A stretch of 64,000 nucleotides of DNA from Novosphingobium chloroacetimidivorans (GTDB lineage Bacteria > Pseudomonadota > Alphaproteobacteria > Sphingomonadales > Sphingomonadaceae): the NCBI RefSeq assembly GCF_014204535.1, contig NZ_JACHLR010000003.1:124001-188000 (forward strand), read 5' to 3'. A program made the position numbers and the translations under genes. The notes beneath the pieces are model-generated. The model was not told where the DNA came from, did not search any database, and saw only the letters and a program-made list of their open reading frames with translations. Position 1 is the first letter of the stretch. The number at the start of each line of letters is the position of its first letter. Of the stretch, positions 33,308 through 43,464 are shown one piece after another.

Positions 33308-34311
33308 GCGGCAGGCCCCTGGCGCTCGAGCTCCGCCTTGAGCGGGCGCGAAAGGATGTCCGACACGACCGCGCTCGCAGGGCTCGCGCCGCTGAGCAGG
33401 CGGCAGACGCCTTCGACGATCGGCATCGCCACGCCTTCGCGCGCTGCCAGTTCGGCGAGCACTGGGGCAGTCGCCGCGCCTTCGGCGACGCTCTTCTTGC
33501 CGCTCAGCGCCTCGGCCGCGGTCAGGCCTTGGCCTAGCGCCAGTCCCAGCGAGAAGTTGCGGCTGGACGTGGAGGAGCAGGTCAGCACCAGGTCGCCCAG
33601 CCCGCACAGGCCCGCCAGGGTCTCGCCCCGTGCACCGCGCGCCAGGCCGAAGCGCAGCATCTCGGCATAGCCGCGCGCGATCACCGCCGCGCGGGCGTTC
33701 TGGCCCAGGTTCATGCCCTCCACCACGCCGCACGCGATGGCGAGCACGTTCTTGACCGCGCCGCCGATCTCGGCCCCGACGACATCGTCGGAATAGTAGG
33801 GCCGCAGCGCCGGGCGGGCCAGCAGCGGCGCCAACCGGTCCCACTGCGCCTGCCCGCCCGAGCATGCGAGCGTCACCGCCGTCGGCAGGCCTGCAGCCAC
33901 TTCATGCGCGAACGTCGGGCCGGAAAGCACCGCGAGCCGCGCGGACGGGTCGGCATCGGCGGCGACTTCGGCCATCAGTCGGCCGCTGCCGCCCTCGATG
34001 CCCTTGGCGCATAGCACGAGGTCGCGGGCGCCGGCCGGCAGTTGCGCAACCACCGCAGCCAGGAACTGCGCGGGCACGACGATCAGCAGCGCGGCCAGTC
34101 CGGCAAGCTCGTCCAGGTCCTGCGTGGCGCGGATCGTGGGCGCCAGCGTGGCGCTCGGCAGATAGGGGCTGTTGCGCCGCTCGGTGTTGATCTCGTGCAC
34201 CAGCTCGGGCTCGCGCGCCCAGAGCAGCACATCGCTGCCATCGCTGGCGAGCGCCTGCGCCAGCGCCGTGCCCCAGGCTCCGGCGCCGACCACTCCGACC
34301 TGTCCACTCAT
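33304..34311 (-). CDS. gpsA: Glycerol-3-phosphate dehydrogenase [NAD(P)+]
   Basis: 335 aa. It has the nucleotide-binding start [44 protein letters not shown], the catalytic Lys in [13 protein letters not shown] and the C-terminal [12 protein letters not shown]. It makes sn-glycerol-3-phosphate for phospholipids. The ATG overlaps the tsaD stop (ATGA) and its own TGA overlaps the flippase start, so three genes are translationally chained. Confidence 0.96.
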   Translation of the reverse strand: MSGQVGVVGAGAWGTALAQALASDGSDVLLWAREPELVHEINTERRNSPYLPSATLAPTIRATQDLDELAGLAALLIVVPAQFLAAVVAQLPAGARDLVLCAKGIEGGSGRLMAEVAADADPSARLAVLSGPTFAHEVAAGLPTAVTLACSGGQAQWDRLAPLLARPALRPYYSDDVVGAEIGGAVKNVLAIACGVVEGMNLGQNARAAVIARGYAEMLRFGLARGARGETLAGLCGLGDLVLTCSSTSSRNFSLGLALGQGLTAAEALSGKKSVAEGAATAPVLAELAAREGVAMPIVEGVCRLLSGASPASAVVSDILSRPLKAELERQGPAA

Positions 34312-35345
34312 GCCTTCACTCCCGCACCGCGCACGGCCTCAGCCGATGGATCGAGCGGCCAGCGCGGCCGCGCCGGAGTGTCGAGCGGATCGTTTTGGCC
34401 GAGACGTTCGATGCCCGCCCAGGCGATCATCGCCGCATTGTCGGTGCACAAGGCAAGCGGCGGCGCGACGAACGGCAGGCCGTGCGTGTCCGCCAACCCC
34501 TGCAGCGCCGAGCGGATCGCGGCATTGGCGGCGACGCCTCCCGCGACCACGAGGGCGCTGACCGGTCCGCTCGCAGCCAGGGCGCGGCGGGTGCGGTCGA
34601 TCAGGCAATCAATCGCGGCCTGCTGGAACGAGGCGGCGATGTCGGCGTCGGTGTACTGACCGGCGTCCATGGCCACCTTGGCGCGCATCACGGCGCTCTT
34701 GAGCCCGGCAAAGGAGAAATGCGGCTCGGCGCTCCCCACCAGGGGGCGCGGCAGAGGCACCTTCTTCGCGTCCCCCTCACGCGCGAGCCGTTCGACCGCC
34801 GGGCCGCCCGGATAGCCGAGGCCGAGCAGCTTGGCAGTCTTGTCGAAAGCCTCGCCGAGCGCATCGTCGATGGTGGTCGCGAGGCGCCGGTACCGGCCCA
34901 CGCCCTCGACCAGCAGCAGCTGGCAGTGCCCGCCCGAGACCAGCAGCAGCAGGTAGGGGAACGCCAGCGTCTCGTCCGCGAGGCGGGGAGACAGCGCGTG
35001 GCCCTCCAGGTGGTTGACCGCGATCAGGGGCTTGTCGCTCGCCATCGCCAGCGCCTTGGCGGTGACCAGCCCGACCATGACGCCGCCGATCAGCCCCGGC
35101 CCGGCGGTCGCGGCGATCGCATCGACGTCCGCCAGCGTCATGCCCGCGTCAGCCAGGGTCGCCTCGATCAGCGGAGTCAGCCGCTCGGCATGGGCGCGGG
35201 CGGCGATCTCGGGCACGACGCCGCCAAAGGGCCGATGCGCCTCGTCCTGCGAGGCGATGCGCTGCGCCAGGATCACGCGCCCGTCGGTGACGAGCGCGGC
35301 GGCCGTCTCGTCGCACGAGCTTTCGATCCCCAATACGGTGCTCAT
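34308..35345 (-). CDS. tsaD: tRNA N6-adenosine threonylcarbamoyltransferase
   Basis: 345 aa. It shows the ASKHA ATPase fold with [14 protein letters not shown], the metal-binding [11 protein letters not shown] pair, [13 protein letters not shown], and [14 protein letters not shown]. It is the catalytic component of the t6A tRNA-modification complex, with TsaB, TsaC and TsaE encoded elsewhere. The ATG is at 35345, only 65 bases from the divergent hemC. It is the first gene of a chain with gpsA and the flippase. Confidence 0.96.
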   Translation of the reverse strand: MSTVLGIESSCDETAAALVTDGRVILAQRIASQDEAHRPFGGVVPEIAARAHAERLTPLIEATLADAGMTLADVDAIAATAGPGLIGGVMVGLVTAKALAMASDKPLIAVNHLEGHALSPRLADETLAFPYLLLLVSGGHCQLLLVEGVGRYRRLATTIDDALGEAFDKTAKLLGLGYPGGPAVERLAREGDAKKVPLPRPLVGSAEPHFSFAGLKSAVMRAKVAMDAGQYTDADIAASFQQAAIDCLIDRTRRALAASGPVSALVVAGGVAANAAIRSALQGLADTHGLPFVAPPLALCTDNAAMIAWAGIERLGQNDPLDTPARPRWPLDPSAEAVRGAGVKA

Positions 35346-35410
35346 GTCAGTACCGTCGTCATCCGCACCATCTTTTCCTGAGCCGAAATGCCGAGTAGCA
35401 CGTTTCGCCC

Positions 35411-36352
35411 ATGATCCCACCTGACCCCCCGCGCTTTCGCCTCGGCACCCGCCGCTCCCCGCTCGCCATGGCACAGGCGGAGGAAGCGCGGGCGAGGCTG
35501 GCGGCGGCGCACGGCATCGAGGCTGCGCATATAGAGATCGTGCCGGTCACCGCCAGCGGCGATCGCATCCAGGACCGGGCCCTCGCCGAGATCGGCGGCA
35601 AGGCGCTGTGGACCAAGGAGCTCGACGCCTGGCTTACCGCGGGAGAGATCGACTTCGCGGTGCACTCGGCCAAGGACGTCGAGACGATCCGGCCCGAGGC
35701 GATCGCGATCGGCGCCGTGCTCCCTCGCGAGGACGTGCGCGACGTGCTGGTCGGCGCCGCCAGCGTGACCGCGTTGCCGCAGGGTGCGATCGTCGGTACC
35801 AGCGCGCCACGGCGCGCGGCCCAGCTGCTCCATGCCCGGCCCGACTGCCGGGTGGTCACCTTCCGCGGCAACGTGGCGACGCGGCTGGCCAAGCTGGCAG
35901 CGGGCGAAGTGGATGCGACGTTCCTCGCGCTCGCCGGGCTAAACCGGCTGGGCGAGACCGGCACCGGTCACCCGCTCGACGCCGAAGCCTGGCTACCCGC
36001 CCCCGGTCAGGCCGCGATCCTGATCGAATGCCGCGCCGACGATGCACGCACGCGCGAGTTCCTCGCCGCGGTGGACGATGCGCTGAGCCGCGAGGCGGTG
36101 CTGGCCGAGCGGGCACTGCTGGCGGCGCTGGGCGGAAATTGCCACAGCCCGATCGCCGTGCTGACGGGGCGGGAGGGTGCCATGCTGACGATACGCGCGG
36201 CGCTCTACAGCCCGGACGGCGCCGAACGGGTCGAGGGAGAGACGGCCTTCGCAGCCGACGATCTGACGGCGCCGGCCCGGCTGGCCGCCGACTTACTCGC
36301 CCGTGCGCCCGCGGCGATCACCGTGCACTTCTCGGGCCCTGCGACTTCATGA
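35411..36352 (+). CDS. hemC: Hydroxymethylbilane synthase (porphobilinogen deaminase)
   Basis: 313 aa. It has [15 protein letters not shown], the active-site part [12 protein letters not shown] (Asp), [23 protein letters not shown] and the cofactor-binding Cys in [13 protein letters not shown]. It joins four porphobilinogens into the linear tetrapyrrole for haem and corrinoids. The stop overlaps the hemD ATG (ATGA). It is divergent from tsaD. Confidence 0.96.
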   Translation: MIPPDPPRFRLGTRRSPLAMAQAEEARARLAAAHGIEAAHIEIVPVTASGDRIQDRALAEIGGKALWTKELDAWLTAGEIDFAVHSAKDVETIRPEAIAIGAVLPREDVRDVLVGAASVTALPQGAIVGTSAPRRAAQLLHARPDCRVVTFRGNVATRLAKLAAGEVDATFLALAGLNRLGETGTGHPLDAEAWLPAPGQAAILIECRADDARTREFLAAVDDALSREAVLAERALLAALGGNCHSPIAVLTGREGAMLTIRAALYSPDGAERVEGETAFAADDLTAPARLAADLLARAPAAITVHFSGPATS

Positions 36353-37056
36353 GGCGATTGATCGTCGTGCGTCCGGAACCCGGCGCCACGGCGACCGTAG
36401 AGGCAGCGCGGCTTCAGGGGCTCCAGGCCGACGCCTACCCGATCTTCGTCGTTCGGCCGATGCCGTGGGAGCCTTTGCCGCGCGAGGTGGTCGATGCCGT
36501 GCTGCTGGGCAGCGCCAACGCCTTGCGCCATGGCGGCCCCGCGCTGGCGGCCTTGCGCGGTCTGCCCTCTTACTGCGTCGGCCAAACGACCGGCGATGCG
36601 GCCGGCGCGGCGGGCTTCGACGTGGTGGCAGTCGGCACGGGCGGGCTCCAGAACGTTCTCGAGGCACTGGCGCCGAACCATCGGCGCCTGCTGCGCCTGA
36701 CCGGCGCGGCGCACGTGCCGCTGGATCTGCCTCCCGGGATCACGGTTGAAACCCGCGCGGTCTACGCCAGCGATGCGCTGCCACTGCCAAGCGACCTGCA
36801 GAGCGCGCTTGATGGCGGCGGCGTGGTCATGCTCCATTCGGGCGAGGCCGCGCGCCACTTCGACAGGCTCTGTGCACCCGCCGTGATCGACCGCGCCGGC
36901 ATCGCCCTTGCCACCATCGGCCCACGCGTATCGGCGCTCGCCGGGGAGGGCTGGTCCGAGGTGCGCAGCGCCCCCCGCCCCAGCGACGCCGCGCTTCTGG
37001 CCTTGGCCCGCGAGATGTGCCAAGACGCCGCTGGGGAAGCCGAAATCCCCCGCTGA
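36349..37056 (+). CDS. hemD: Uroporphyrinogen-III synthase
   Basis: 235 aa, a HEM4 fold with two linked lobes. Visible are IVVRPEPGATATVEAARLQGL, VLLGSANALRHGG, a YCVGQTTGDAA region, and a second-lobe MLHSGEAARHF. It is poorly conserved, as usual for this family, but the position directly after hemC supports it. It closes and inverts the last ring of the tetrapyrrole. The ATG overlaps the hemC stop, and a membrane-protein gene follows after 8 bases. Confidence 0.9.
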   Translation: MRRLIVVRPEPGATATVEAARLQGLQADAYPIFVVRPMPWEPLPREVVDAVLLGSANALRHGGPALAALRGLPSYCVGQTTGDAAGAAGFDVVAVGTGGLQNVLEALAPNHRRLLRLTGAAHVPLDLPPGITVETRAVYASDALPLPSDLQSALDGGGVVMLHSGEAARHFDRLCAPAVIDRAGIALATIGPRVSALAGEGWSEVRSAPRPSDAALLALAREMCQDAAGEAEIPR

Positions 37057-37064
37057 AAGGCCCG

Positions 37065-38051
37065 ATGCAGGACGATACCCCGAACGTAACGGAAGCGGTT
37101 GGGCCGGAGGCGACTGGTTCGCAAACGCCATACGCGCCCGCCACATCCATCCCGACACCGCGGCGCAGATCCGTCCGCACCGTGTTCCTGGCCATGCTGC
37201 TGGCCTTTCTGGCCGGCGCGGGCGGTGTGGCCTACCTTGCCTGGCATGGTGAGCTTGCCCGTTACCTGCCTGCCCGCAGCGGTTCCGGCCAGTCCTCTGC
37301 GACCGATGGAGCTCGAGACGGGATTGCCGGTACCGCGTCCGGGGCCGGAGGGAGCCGTGCAGCCACGCCGAACGAGGCGGTCGTCTCGATGGAAGCGCGC
37401 CTGGCCATGCTGGAGGATCGCTTCTCCCGCCTCGATTTCGAAGCCAGCGCCGCCTCCGGAAACGCCGCGCGCGCCGAGGCGCTGCTGATCGCCTCGGCCG
37501 CCCGCCGGCTGATCGAGCGCGGCGAACCGCTCAGCTTCGTGGCCGACCAACTCACCTTGCGCTTCGGCGATGCGCAGCCACAGGCGGTGCAGACGATCAC
37601 GACATTCGCGAGCAACCCGGTCACGCTCGACCAGCTGACTGCTCGCCTCGAGGCGCTCGCCCCCGATCTCACCGACAAGTCGCAGAGCATGAACCTGTGG
37701 TCGCGCACCCGCCAGGAGCTCGCCAACCTGTTCACCGTGCGCAGCGATTCGCCGACGCTGCTGACCCCTGCCGCCCGCATCGATCGCGCACGCCTGATGC
37801 TCACCGCCCGACGGATCGACAATGCCATCGACGAGGTGGAGCGGATGCCCGGCGCCGACGCGGCGCAGAAGTGGATCGCCGATGCGCGCCGGTTCGAAGA
37901 AGCCCAACGCGCGCTGGACCTGGTCGAGACGACAGCGATGCTGGAGCCGCGCCGCCTGCGGGACGGCTCCGGCCAGGACGTGACGCAGCCGAGCCCGCTC
38001 TCCGCGCCTGAACCGAGCCCGGTGCCGACGGCCGTTCCGACGGCGCGGTAA
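37065..38051 (+). CDS. Mitofilin/HemX-like membrane protein in hem operon
   Basis: 328 aa. It has an N-terminal Pro/Thr-rich tail, one membrane segment (VRTVFLAMLLAFLAGAGGVAYLAW) and a periplasmic helical part with a possible coiled coil (VSMEARLAMLEDRFSRLDFEA). TPR-like helices and a Pro-rich end follow. The position after hemCD and the layout match the COG4223 (mitofilin-family) proteins found in alphaproteobacteria. The biochemical role is not established. The ATG is at 37065 with GAAAGG upstream, eight bases after hemD. Confidence 0.7.
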   Translation: MQDDTPNVTEAVGPEATGSQTPYAPATSIPTPRRRSVRTVFLAMLLAFLAGAGGVAYLAWHGELARYLPARSGSGQSSATDGARDGIAGTASGAGGSRAATPNEAVVSMEARLAMLEDRFSRLDFEASAASGNAARAEALLIASAARRLIERGEPLSFVADQLTLRFGDAQPQAVQTITTFASNPVTLDQLTARLEALAPDLTDKSQSMNLWSRTRQELANLFTVRSDSPTLLTPAARIDRARLMLTARRIDNAIDEVERMPGADAAQKWIADARRFEEAQRALDLVETTAMLEPRRLRDGSGQDVTQPSPLSAPEPSPVPTAVPTAR

Positions 38052-38135
38052 GGACGCGGGTTACACCAAGCCAACGTCCACAGCGTTTCATATGGTGGAT
38101 GGCGCCGCTCCCGATCCAGCTTCACGGATCAGGGG

Positions 38136-39425
38136 CTAAGGCTTCGCCGTCGCCTCCGTGCCGTCCTTGAAGCGCACGCCCTTCAGCGTGACTGGCGCTG
38201 GCACGGCAGCTGGCGCCGCGGGCATCGGCTTGTTGGCGGCGGGAGCGGGTGCGGGTGCGGGAGACTTGCTCCACAGGCACTGTCCCGCCGGCCGCTTGAA
38301 CTGGGTGCAGTTCCACAGCGCGCGTTCAAGGTTGATCGAGCGATCGCGCAAGTAGCTGAACGACAGCGCGCCGAGCTGGTCGGCCGACAGCTTGGCGGTG
38401 GAGCCTTGCGGCAACTTGGCCGGATCGGTCCAGCCCATGAACTTGCAGCGTGGACGCGCGCCGCACGTGAAGGCGGCGATCTCGGCGAAACTGGCGGCCT
38501 GTCCCGGCGAGAGCAGCACGAGGTAGCTGTCCGGGTTGTCGTTGCTGGGTTTCACCACCTGGTTGCCGATCGCCACCGTCGGGGGCCCCGGTACGCCCTC
38601 GCCAAGCATGCCCGGCGCAAGCTGCACCCCGTGCTCCGGGAAACGGGCAGAGAGCTGCGGAATGCGAGGCTCTTGCCCCGTCGCGCGGAAGCGGAACGCG
38701 GCCGGGGTGCCCCACCACCCGCTCCAGCGGAAAAACAAGTGCGAGTGCACCGCCACGATCTTGTCGAGGCTGGCGCTCCAGTACGGCACCACCCAGTCGG
38801 TGTGGTAGTGCGTCGCCTGTCCCACCGGCTTGTAGACGCTGCCTGACAGCGCCGCGGATGCGATCGCTCGCGCCCGGGTCCACGAAGGCTCGGAGTAGAA
38901 CCGGGCAAGCGCGCCGTCGCACGTGAAGGTGAACTGACACCCCGTCCGGCGCTCGGAGCCTTGGAACACCACGCCGCAGACAGTGCGCGGGAAGGCGGGA
39001 TGGCGCACGCGGTTCAGCACCACTTGCGCGACCGCGCGCTGCCCTTCCGGATCGTCGCCCGCCTCGTAGAGCACCGCGGCAGCCAGGCAATCGAGCGCGC
39101 GCAGGCGATCCTCCTCGCTGCCGGCGAAAGCGAACGGGCGAGCGGCGGGGTTGGGTGCGGTGCTGAACGGAACCGACGCATTGAACGCGCGCGCATCTCC
39201 TGGTGCCAGGGCTCGAAATTCGATCGGCTCGACAGGCGGGACGACGTCGGGCGGCGCAACGGTGGGCCGGCCGGCCGGCATCGGCGCAGCACGATGAGCA
39301 AGCGTGGCCGGGCCGATGCGCATGACGGCGATCAGCAGCGTCAGCGCCGCCAGCGTCACGCCGATCACCAGACCGGCAAGGGCGGGCGAACCCGCGCCCG
39401 TTTTCAAAAGCTTGCTCATCCGCAT
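38136..39425 (-). CDS. SleB-type cell wall hydrolase, membrane-anchored
   Basis: 429 aa. An N-terminal membrane segment (LAGLVIGVTLAALTLLIAVM) leads to a Hydrolase_2 (SleB) domain (about residues 110-235) with the catalytic-region Glu in AAAVLYEAGDDPEGQRAVAQ, then VLNRVRHPAFPRTVCGVVFQG and GCQFTFTCDG, and GQATHYHTDWVVPYW. This is a lytic transglycosylase-type cell-wall enzyme. The last 190 residues are not recognised and contain two Cys pairs. The start could also be the second Met two residues later. Confidence 0.87.
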   Translation of the reverse strand: MRMSKLLKTGAGSPALAGLVIGVTLAALTLLIAVMRIGPATLAHRAAPMPAGRPTVAPPDVVPPVEPIEFRALAPGDARAFNASVPFSTAPNPAARPFAFAGSEEDRLRALDCLAAAVLYEAGDDPEGQRAVAQVVLNRVRHPAFPRTVCGVVFQGSERRTGCQFTFTCDGALARFYSEPSWTRARAIASAALSGSVYKPVGQATHYHTDWVVPYWSASLDKIVAVHSHLFFRWSGWWGTPAAFRFRATGQEPRIPQLSARFPEHGVQLAPGMLGEGVPGPPTVAIGNQVVKPSNDNPDSYLVLLSPGQAASFAEIAAFTCGARPRCKFMGWTDPAKLPQGSTAKLSADQLGALSFSYLRDRSINLERALWNCTQFKRPAGQCLWSKSPAPAPAPAANKPMPAAPAAVPAPVTLKGVRFKDGTEATAKP

Positions 39426-39470
39426 CGCGCCGGCTCATACTCTGCTGGACGCGCGTGGCTAGGCTGAACC

Positions 39471-40166
39471 TCAGGCCGGCTTGAGCCGCAGGCGGTAGCC
39501 GACGCCAAGCTCGTTGCAGATCAGCTCGGGCCTTTGCGGGTCCTGCTCCAGCTTCTGGCGCAGGCTGCGCACCAGGACGCGCAGATACTCCACGTGGTGC
39601 TCGGACTCGCGCGGCCAGACCGAGGCCATGATCTGGTTGTGCGTCACCACCCGGCCCGCGGCGGAGGCCAGCTGCGCCAGGATCGCGAACTCCTTGGGTG
39701 TAAGATGCACTGGCTCGCCGCCCTTGGTGATCTCCCGATTGAGCAAGTCGATAGTGACGTCGCCGGCCGCCAGCGCCGCCGGTCCGCCCTCGCGCGTCAC
39801 CTTGTTGCGCAAGGCGACGCGCACGCGCGCGAGCAGTTCCTCGGTGTCGAACGGCTTGGTCAGGTAGTCGTCGGCGCCCAGGTCCAGCGCGGCGACCTTT
39901 TCCTCCGTGGCCTCGCGCGCCGAGACGACGATCAGGGTCGTGTCGAGCTCCCGCTTGATCAGTGGCACCAGTTCCAGCCCGTCGCGGTCGGGCAAGCCCA
40001 GGTCGAGCAGCACCACGTCGGGTCGCTCTGCGCGCAAGTGCGCCATCGCCTCGCGTGCGTTGCCGGCTTCGAGGGCGGCATAGTCGGCCCGCTGCAGGGC
40101 GGCGAGGATCAGCCGGCGGATCTGCGGCTCGTCGTCGACCACCAGCACCTTGTGGCGCAGCTTCAT
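39471..40166 (-). CDS. kdpE: KDP operon response regulator KdpE
   Basis: 231 aa. The receiver domain has VLVVDDEPQIRR, a phospho-acceptor Asp in VVLLDLGLPDRDG (about residue 56), and Lys in YLTKPFDTEELLARV. An OmpR/PhoB-type winged helix follows (GGEPVHLTPKEFAILAQLA, VEYLRVLVRSLRQKLE). It activates kdpFABC at low potassium or high turgor demand when phosphorylated by KdpD. The start overlaps the kdpD stop (ATGA). It ends the kdp operon. Confidence 0.95.
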   Translation of the reverse strand: MKLRHKVLVVDDEPQIRRLILAALQRADYAALEAGNAREAMAHLRAERPDVVLLDLGLPDRDGLELVPLIKRELDTTLIVVSAREATEEKVAALDLGADDYLTKPFDTEELLARVRVALRNKVTREGGPAALAAGDVTIDLLNREITKGGEPVHLTPKEFAILAQLASAAGRVVTHNQIMASVWPRESEHHVEYLRVLVRSLRQKLEQDPQRPELICNELGVGYRLRLKPA

Positions 40167-42832
40167 GGCACCTCGCTCGCCGCCACCGACGTCAGCAGCA
40201 ATGCCTCGGGAAAGCGCAAGGTAAAGCAGGCGCCGTGCGGATCGAGGTTGTTGGCGGCCTCCACGCTCAGCCCCATGGCCTCGGCAAAGCCCTTGACGAT
40301 GGCAAGGCCCAGCCCGGTTCCATGCTGGACCCGGTCGGAACCCTGCAGGCGGGTGAAAGTCTCGAACACGCGGCGCTCCTCGCCGGGCGGGATGCCCGGT
40401 CCACGGTCGATCACCGAAACCAGCAACGCATCGGGCAGCCGCCGGCCGCGGATCACGATCGGGGTGCCGGCATCGGCATAGCGTCCGGCGTTGTCCAGCA
40501 GGTTGATGAGGCAGTGGTGCAGCAGCACCGGATCGACGCGCACCAGCGGAATGTCGGCGGGCACGTCGACCACGACTTCATGCCCCTGCAGCGCGGCCCG
40601 GGTATCGTGCGCGGCGCCGGCGACCGCATCGAACAAGTCGGTCGCCTCCAGCTTCATCGGCAGCGCGCCCGCTTCGATGCGCACCATGTCGAGCAGGTTG
40701 GCGACGAACCGGTTGAGCCGCTGCGCCTCGGTTTCGATGGTCGCGGCCAGCTCTGCCGATGGCTGGCGACGCAGTTCCTGCGCCGCCGAGAGGATGGTGG
40801 TGAGCGGCGTACGCAAGTCGTGGCTGACCGAGGACAGCAATGCCGAGCGCAGGCGATCGCGCTCGCCGATCGCGCGGGCCTGCAGGTTCTCCTCCTCCAG
40901 CGCCACCCGGTCGAGCGCGATGGAGGCCTGGTCGAGCAGGCTCATCAGCAGCGGCAGCTGGTCCGAGCGGAGGGGATCGCCGGCATCGCCGCGCGCGACG
41001 CCAAGAGCGCCAAGAACGCCCCGGTTGGTGCGCAAGGGGTGGAACAGCCAGTCCGATGCGGTCAACGTTGCCGAGCCCCGGCCTGCCGGCTGCCCGTTCG
41101 CCAGCGCCCATTGCGCCGCGGCCATCTCGATCTGGTCGAGCCGATCCTCGGGCGGGTAGGCCGCGCGCAGTTCCGGTCCGTTGGCCGATGGCAGCAGCAG
41201 CACCGTGTTGAGGTCGAGCAGGCGCGCCACGTCCGCGCAGATCGCCTGCATCAGCTCGTCTCGGGTGGCCGCCGCGGTCAGCTGGCGCGAGAAGCTGGCG
41301 AGCGCGGCGTTCGCCCGGCTGCTGGAGGCCGCGAGATCGGCCTGCGTGCGCACCCGCGCTGCGAACTGACTGGTGACCAGCGCCACGCCCAGCAACACCA
41401 GGATCGAGACGATGTTCTCGGGATTGTTGACGGACAGGGTACCAGTGGGCGGCAGGAAGAAGAAGTTGTACGCGAGACTGGAGGCGATGGCGGCGAGCAG
41501 TCCTGCACGCACCCCGAAGCTGGCGGCCGCGAACATGACCGGCACCAGATAAAGCAGCGCGACGTTGCCAAGGTCGATCACCTGCAGCAGCAAGCGCCCG
41601 AGCAACGTCGCCGCGACCACCGCCAGCAACGGCCAGAGGTAGTCGGTCGGCTTCCCCCAGGCGCTCGCCGGGGGCAGGCGCAATGGCTGGCGCCGCACCG
41701 GGGCCTCGCCCGAGGGGAGCACATGCACGGCGACGTTGCCGATCGTTCGCACAAGACGATCGACCACCGAGCCGTGGCGCCGCTCGAACCACCACGAGCG
41801 CTCGGACTTGCCGAGAACCAGCTGCGTCGCCCGCGCCTCGCGAGTGAAGCGGCGGAGCCCTTCGATGGCGCTGGTCGCCGGCACGCTGGCGGTCGAGGCG
41901 CCCAGGCGCGAGGCCAGCGCGAGCGTATCGGCCAGTTGCCGCCGTTCCTCGGGCGTGAACTGCCGGTCGCGCGCGGTTTCGATGTGCACCGCGGTCCAGG
42001 GCGCCTTCAAGGCATCGGCCAGCCGCTTGCCGGCGCGCACCAGACCGGCGGCGTGGACCTGTTCGCTGACCGCGACCACGATCCGCTCGCCTGCCGCGAA
42101 GCTGCCCGCCAGCGAGTGGGCGCGGACATGCTCCAGCATCTGTGCGTCGACCGCCTGCGCGGCACGGCGCAGCGCCAGCTCGCGCAAGGCCGTCAGGTTG
42201 GACTTGGAAAAGAAGTGGCCCAGCGCGCGCGTCGCCTCGTGCGGCACGTAGACCTTGCCTTGCTTCAAGCGCTCGATCAGCTCGTCGGGCGGGATGTCGA
42301 CGACTTCGATCTCGGCCTGCTCCAGCACCGAGTCCGGCACCGTCTCGCGCACGCGCACGCGGGTGAACGAGGCGACCACATCGTTCAGGCTCTCGACGTG
42401 CTGGATGTTCAGCGTCGAGTAGACGTCGATCCCGGCCGCGAGCAGCTCCTCGACATCCTGGTAGCGCTTGGGATGGCGACTGCCCGGCGCGTTGGTGTGC
42501 GCCAGCTCGTCCACCAGCGCCAGCTGCGGGCGGCGCTCCAGCAGCGCGTCGATGTCCATCTCGCCCAGGCTGTGGCCGGCGTGATCCACCTGACGGCGGG
42601 GCAAGATCTTGTGACCGGCGAGCAGCGCCTCGGTCTCGCGCCGGCCATGAGTCTCGACCACGCCGACGACCACGTCGGTGCCCTCTTCCTGGCGCTGGCG
42701 GCCGTCAGACAGCATCTCCCAGGTCTTGCCGACGCCCGGCGCGGCCCCGAGGAAGATCTTCAAACGGCCACGGCCCTCCTGCGCGGCAGCACGCAGGAGG
42801 GCTTCGGGAGAGGGTCGATCGTCGGTGTTCAC
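40163..42832 (-). CDS. kdpD: KDP operon sensor histidine kinase KdpD
   Basis: 889 aa. Domains in order are an N-terminal KdpD ATP-binding domain with Walker A GAAPGVGKT (residues 29-37), a USP-like domain (about 250-370), four membrane segments (about 395-490), a GAF-like part (about 510-640), HisKA with His in SSVSHDLRTPLTT, and HATPase_c (DNAGRYADAG, GTGLGLAIVKGF). The GTG start overlaps the kdpC stop (GTGA). It senses potassium limitation and phosphorylates KdpE. Confidence 0.96.
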   Translation of the reverse strand: MNTDDRPSPEALLRAAAQEGRGRLKIFLGAAPGVGKTWEMLSDGRQRQEEGTDVVVGVVETHGRRETEALLAGHKILPRRQVDHAGHSLGEMDIDALLERRPQLALVDELAHTNAPGSRHPKRYQDVEELLAAGIDVYSTLNIQHVESLNDVVASFTRVRVRETVPDSVLEQAEIEVVDIPPDELIERLKQGKVYVPHEATRALGHFFSKSNLTALRELALRRAAQAVDAQMLEHVRAHSLAGSFAAGERIVVAVSEQVHAAGLVRAGKRLADALKAPWTAVHIETARDRQFTPEERRQLADTLALASRLGASTASVPATSAIEGLRRFTREARATQLVLGKSERSWWFERRHGSVVDRLVRTIGNVAVHVLPSGEAPVRRQPLRLPPASAWGKPTDYLWPLLAVVAATLLGRLLLQVIDLGNVALLYLVPVMFAAASFGVRAGLLAAIASSLAYNFFFLPPTGTLSVNNPENIVSILVLLGVALVTSQFAARVRTQADLAASSSRANAALASFSRQLTAAATRDELMQAICADVARLLDLNTVLLLPSANGPELRAAYPPEDRLDQIEMAAAQWALANGQPAGRGSATLTASDWLFHPLRTNRGVLGALGVARGDAGDPLRSDQLPLLMSLLDQASIALDRVALEEENLQARAIGERDRLRSALLSSVSHDLRTPLTTILSAAQELRRQPSAELAATIETEAQRLNRFVANLLDMVRIEAGALPMKLEATDLFDAVAGAAHDTRAALQGHEVVVDVPADIPLVRVDPVLLHHCLINLLDNAGRYADAGTPIVIRGRRLPDALLVSVIDRGPGIPPGEERRVFETFTRLQGSDRVQHGTGLGLAIVKGFAEAMGLSVEAANNLDPHGACFTLRFPEALLLTSVAASEVP

Positions 42833-43419
42833 CGCGATGGCTTAGCGGACACACCATCGAGCCGTCGATTCAACTCGAACACATTGACCCGCGGCTCGCC
42901 GATGAAGCCGAAGATCGGCCGCTCGATCTGGCGCTCGACCAGGCGGCGGATCTCGCCTGCCTTCAGGCCGCGGGCGCGGGCGATACGCTCGATCTGATAA
43001 AAGGCCGCCTCGGGGCTGATATCGGGATCGAGCCCCGAGGCGGAGGTGGTCACCAGGTCGGACGGAACGGGTCGACCGGGTGCAGCAGCTTGGTGGGATT
43101 GCACATCGGCCTTCACGCGGTCGGCCAGCACCTGCGAGGTGGGGCCCAGGTTCGAGCCGGAGGACGCGAGGCCGTCGTAGCCCTCGCCGGCGGCGGAGGG
43201 GCGCGTTTGGAAGTAGCGGTCGGACGTGAAGGCCTGGCCGACGATGGTGGAGCCGACGGCTTTGCCGTCCTGCATGACCAGGCTGCCGTTCGCCTGGCTC
43301 GGAAACACGGCCTGGCCGATGCCGGTCATGGCGAGCGGATAGGCGATGCCGAGCAGCAGCGCGAACAGCAGCGTCATGACGAGCGCCGGACGCAGGGAGG
43401 TGAGAATGTCGTTGTTCAT
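42829..43419 (-). CDS. kdpC: K+-transporting ATPase subunit C
   Basis: 196 aa. One N-terminal membrane segment (LRPALVMTLLFALLLGIAYPLAMTG) is followed by the extracytoplasmic KdpC domain with GSTIVGQAFTSDRYFQTRPSA, SGSNLGPTS, and TTSASGLDPDISPEAA. It stabilises the KdpA-KdpB complex and may aid ATP or K+ handling. The ATG is at 43419 with GGAG eight bases upstream. It is separated from kdpB by 214 bases that hold a palindromic repeat. Confidence 0.95.
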   Translation of the reverse strand: MNNDILTSLRPALVMTLLFALLLGIAYPLAMTGIGQAVFPSQANGSLVMQDGKAVGSTIVGQAFTSDRYFQTRPSAAGEGYDGLASSGSNLGPTSQVLADRVKADVQSHQAAAPGRPVPSDLVTTSASGLDPDISPEAAFYQIERIARARGLKAGEIRRLVERQIERPIFGFIGEPRVNVFELNRRLDGVSAKPSR

Positions 43420-43464
43420 GAGATGAACTCCTGATGGAGCAAGCAAAGGTTCCATTCGCGACCG

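Noticed and set aside
39962..42997. 1011-codon plus-strand frame opposite kdpD-kdpE
   Set aside because: Antisense of clear kdpD/kdpE with Gln/His/Arg-rich content; no domain.
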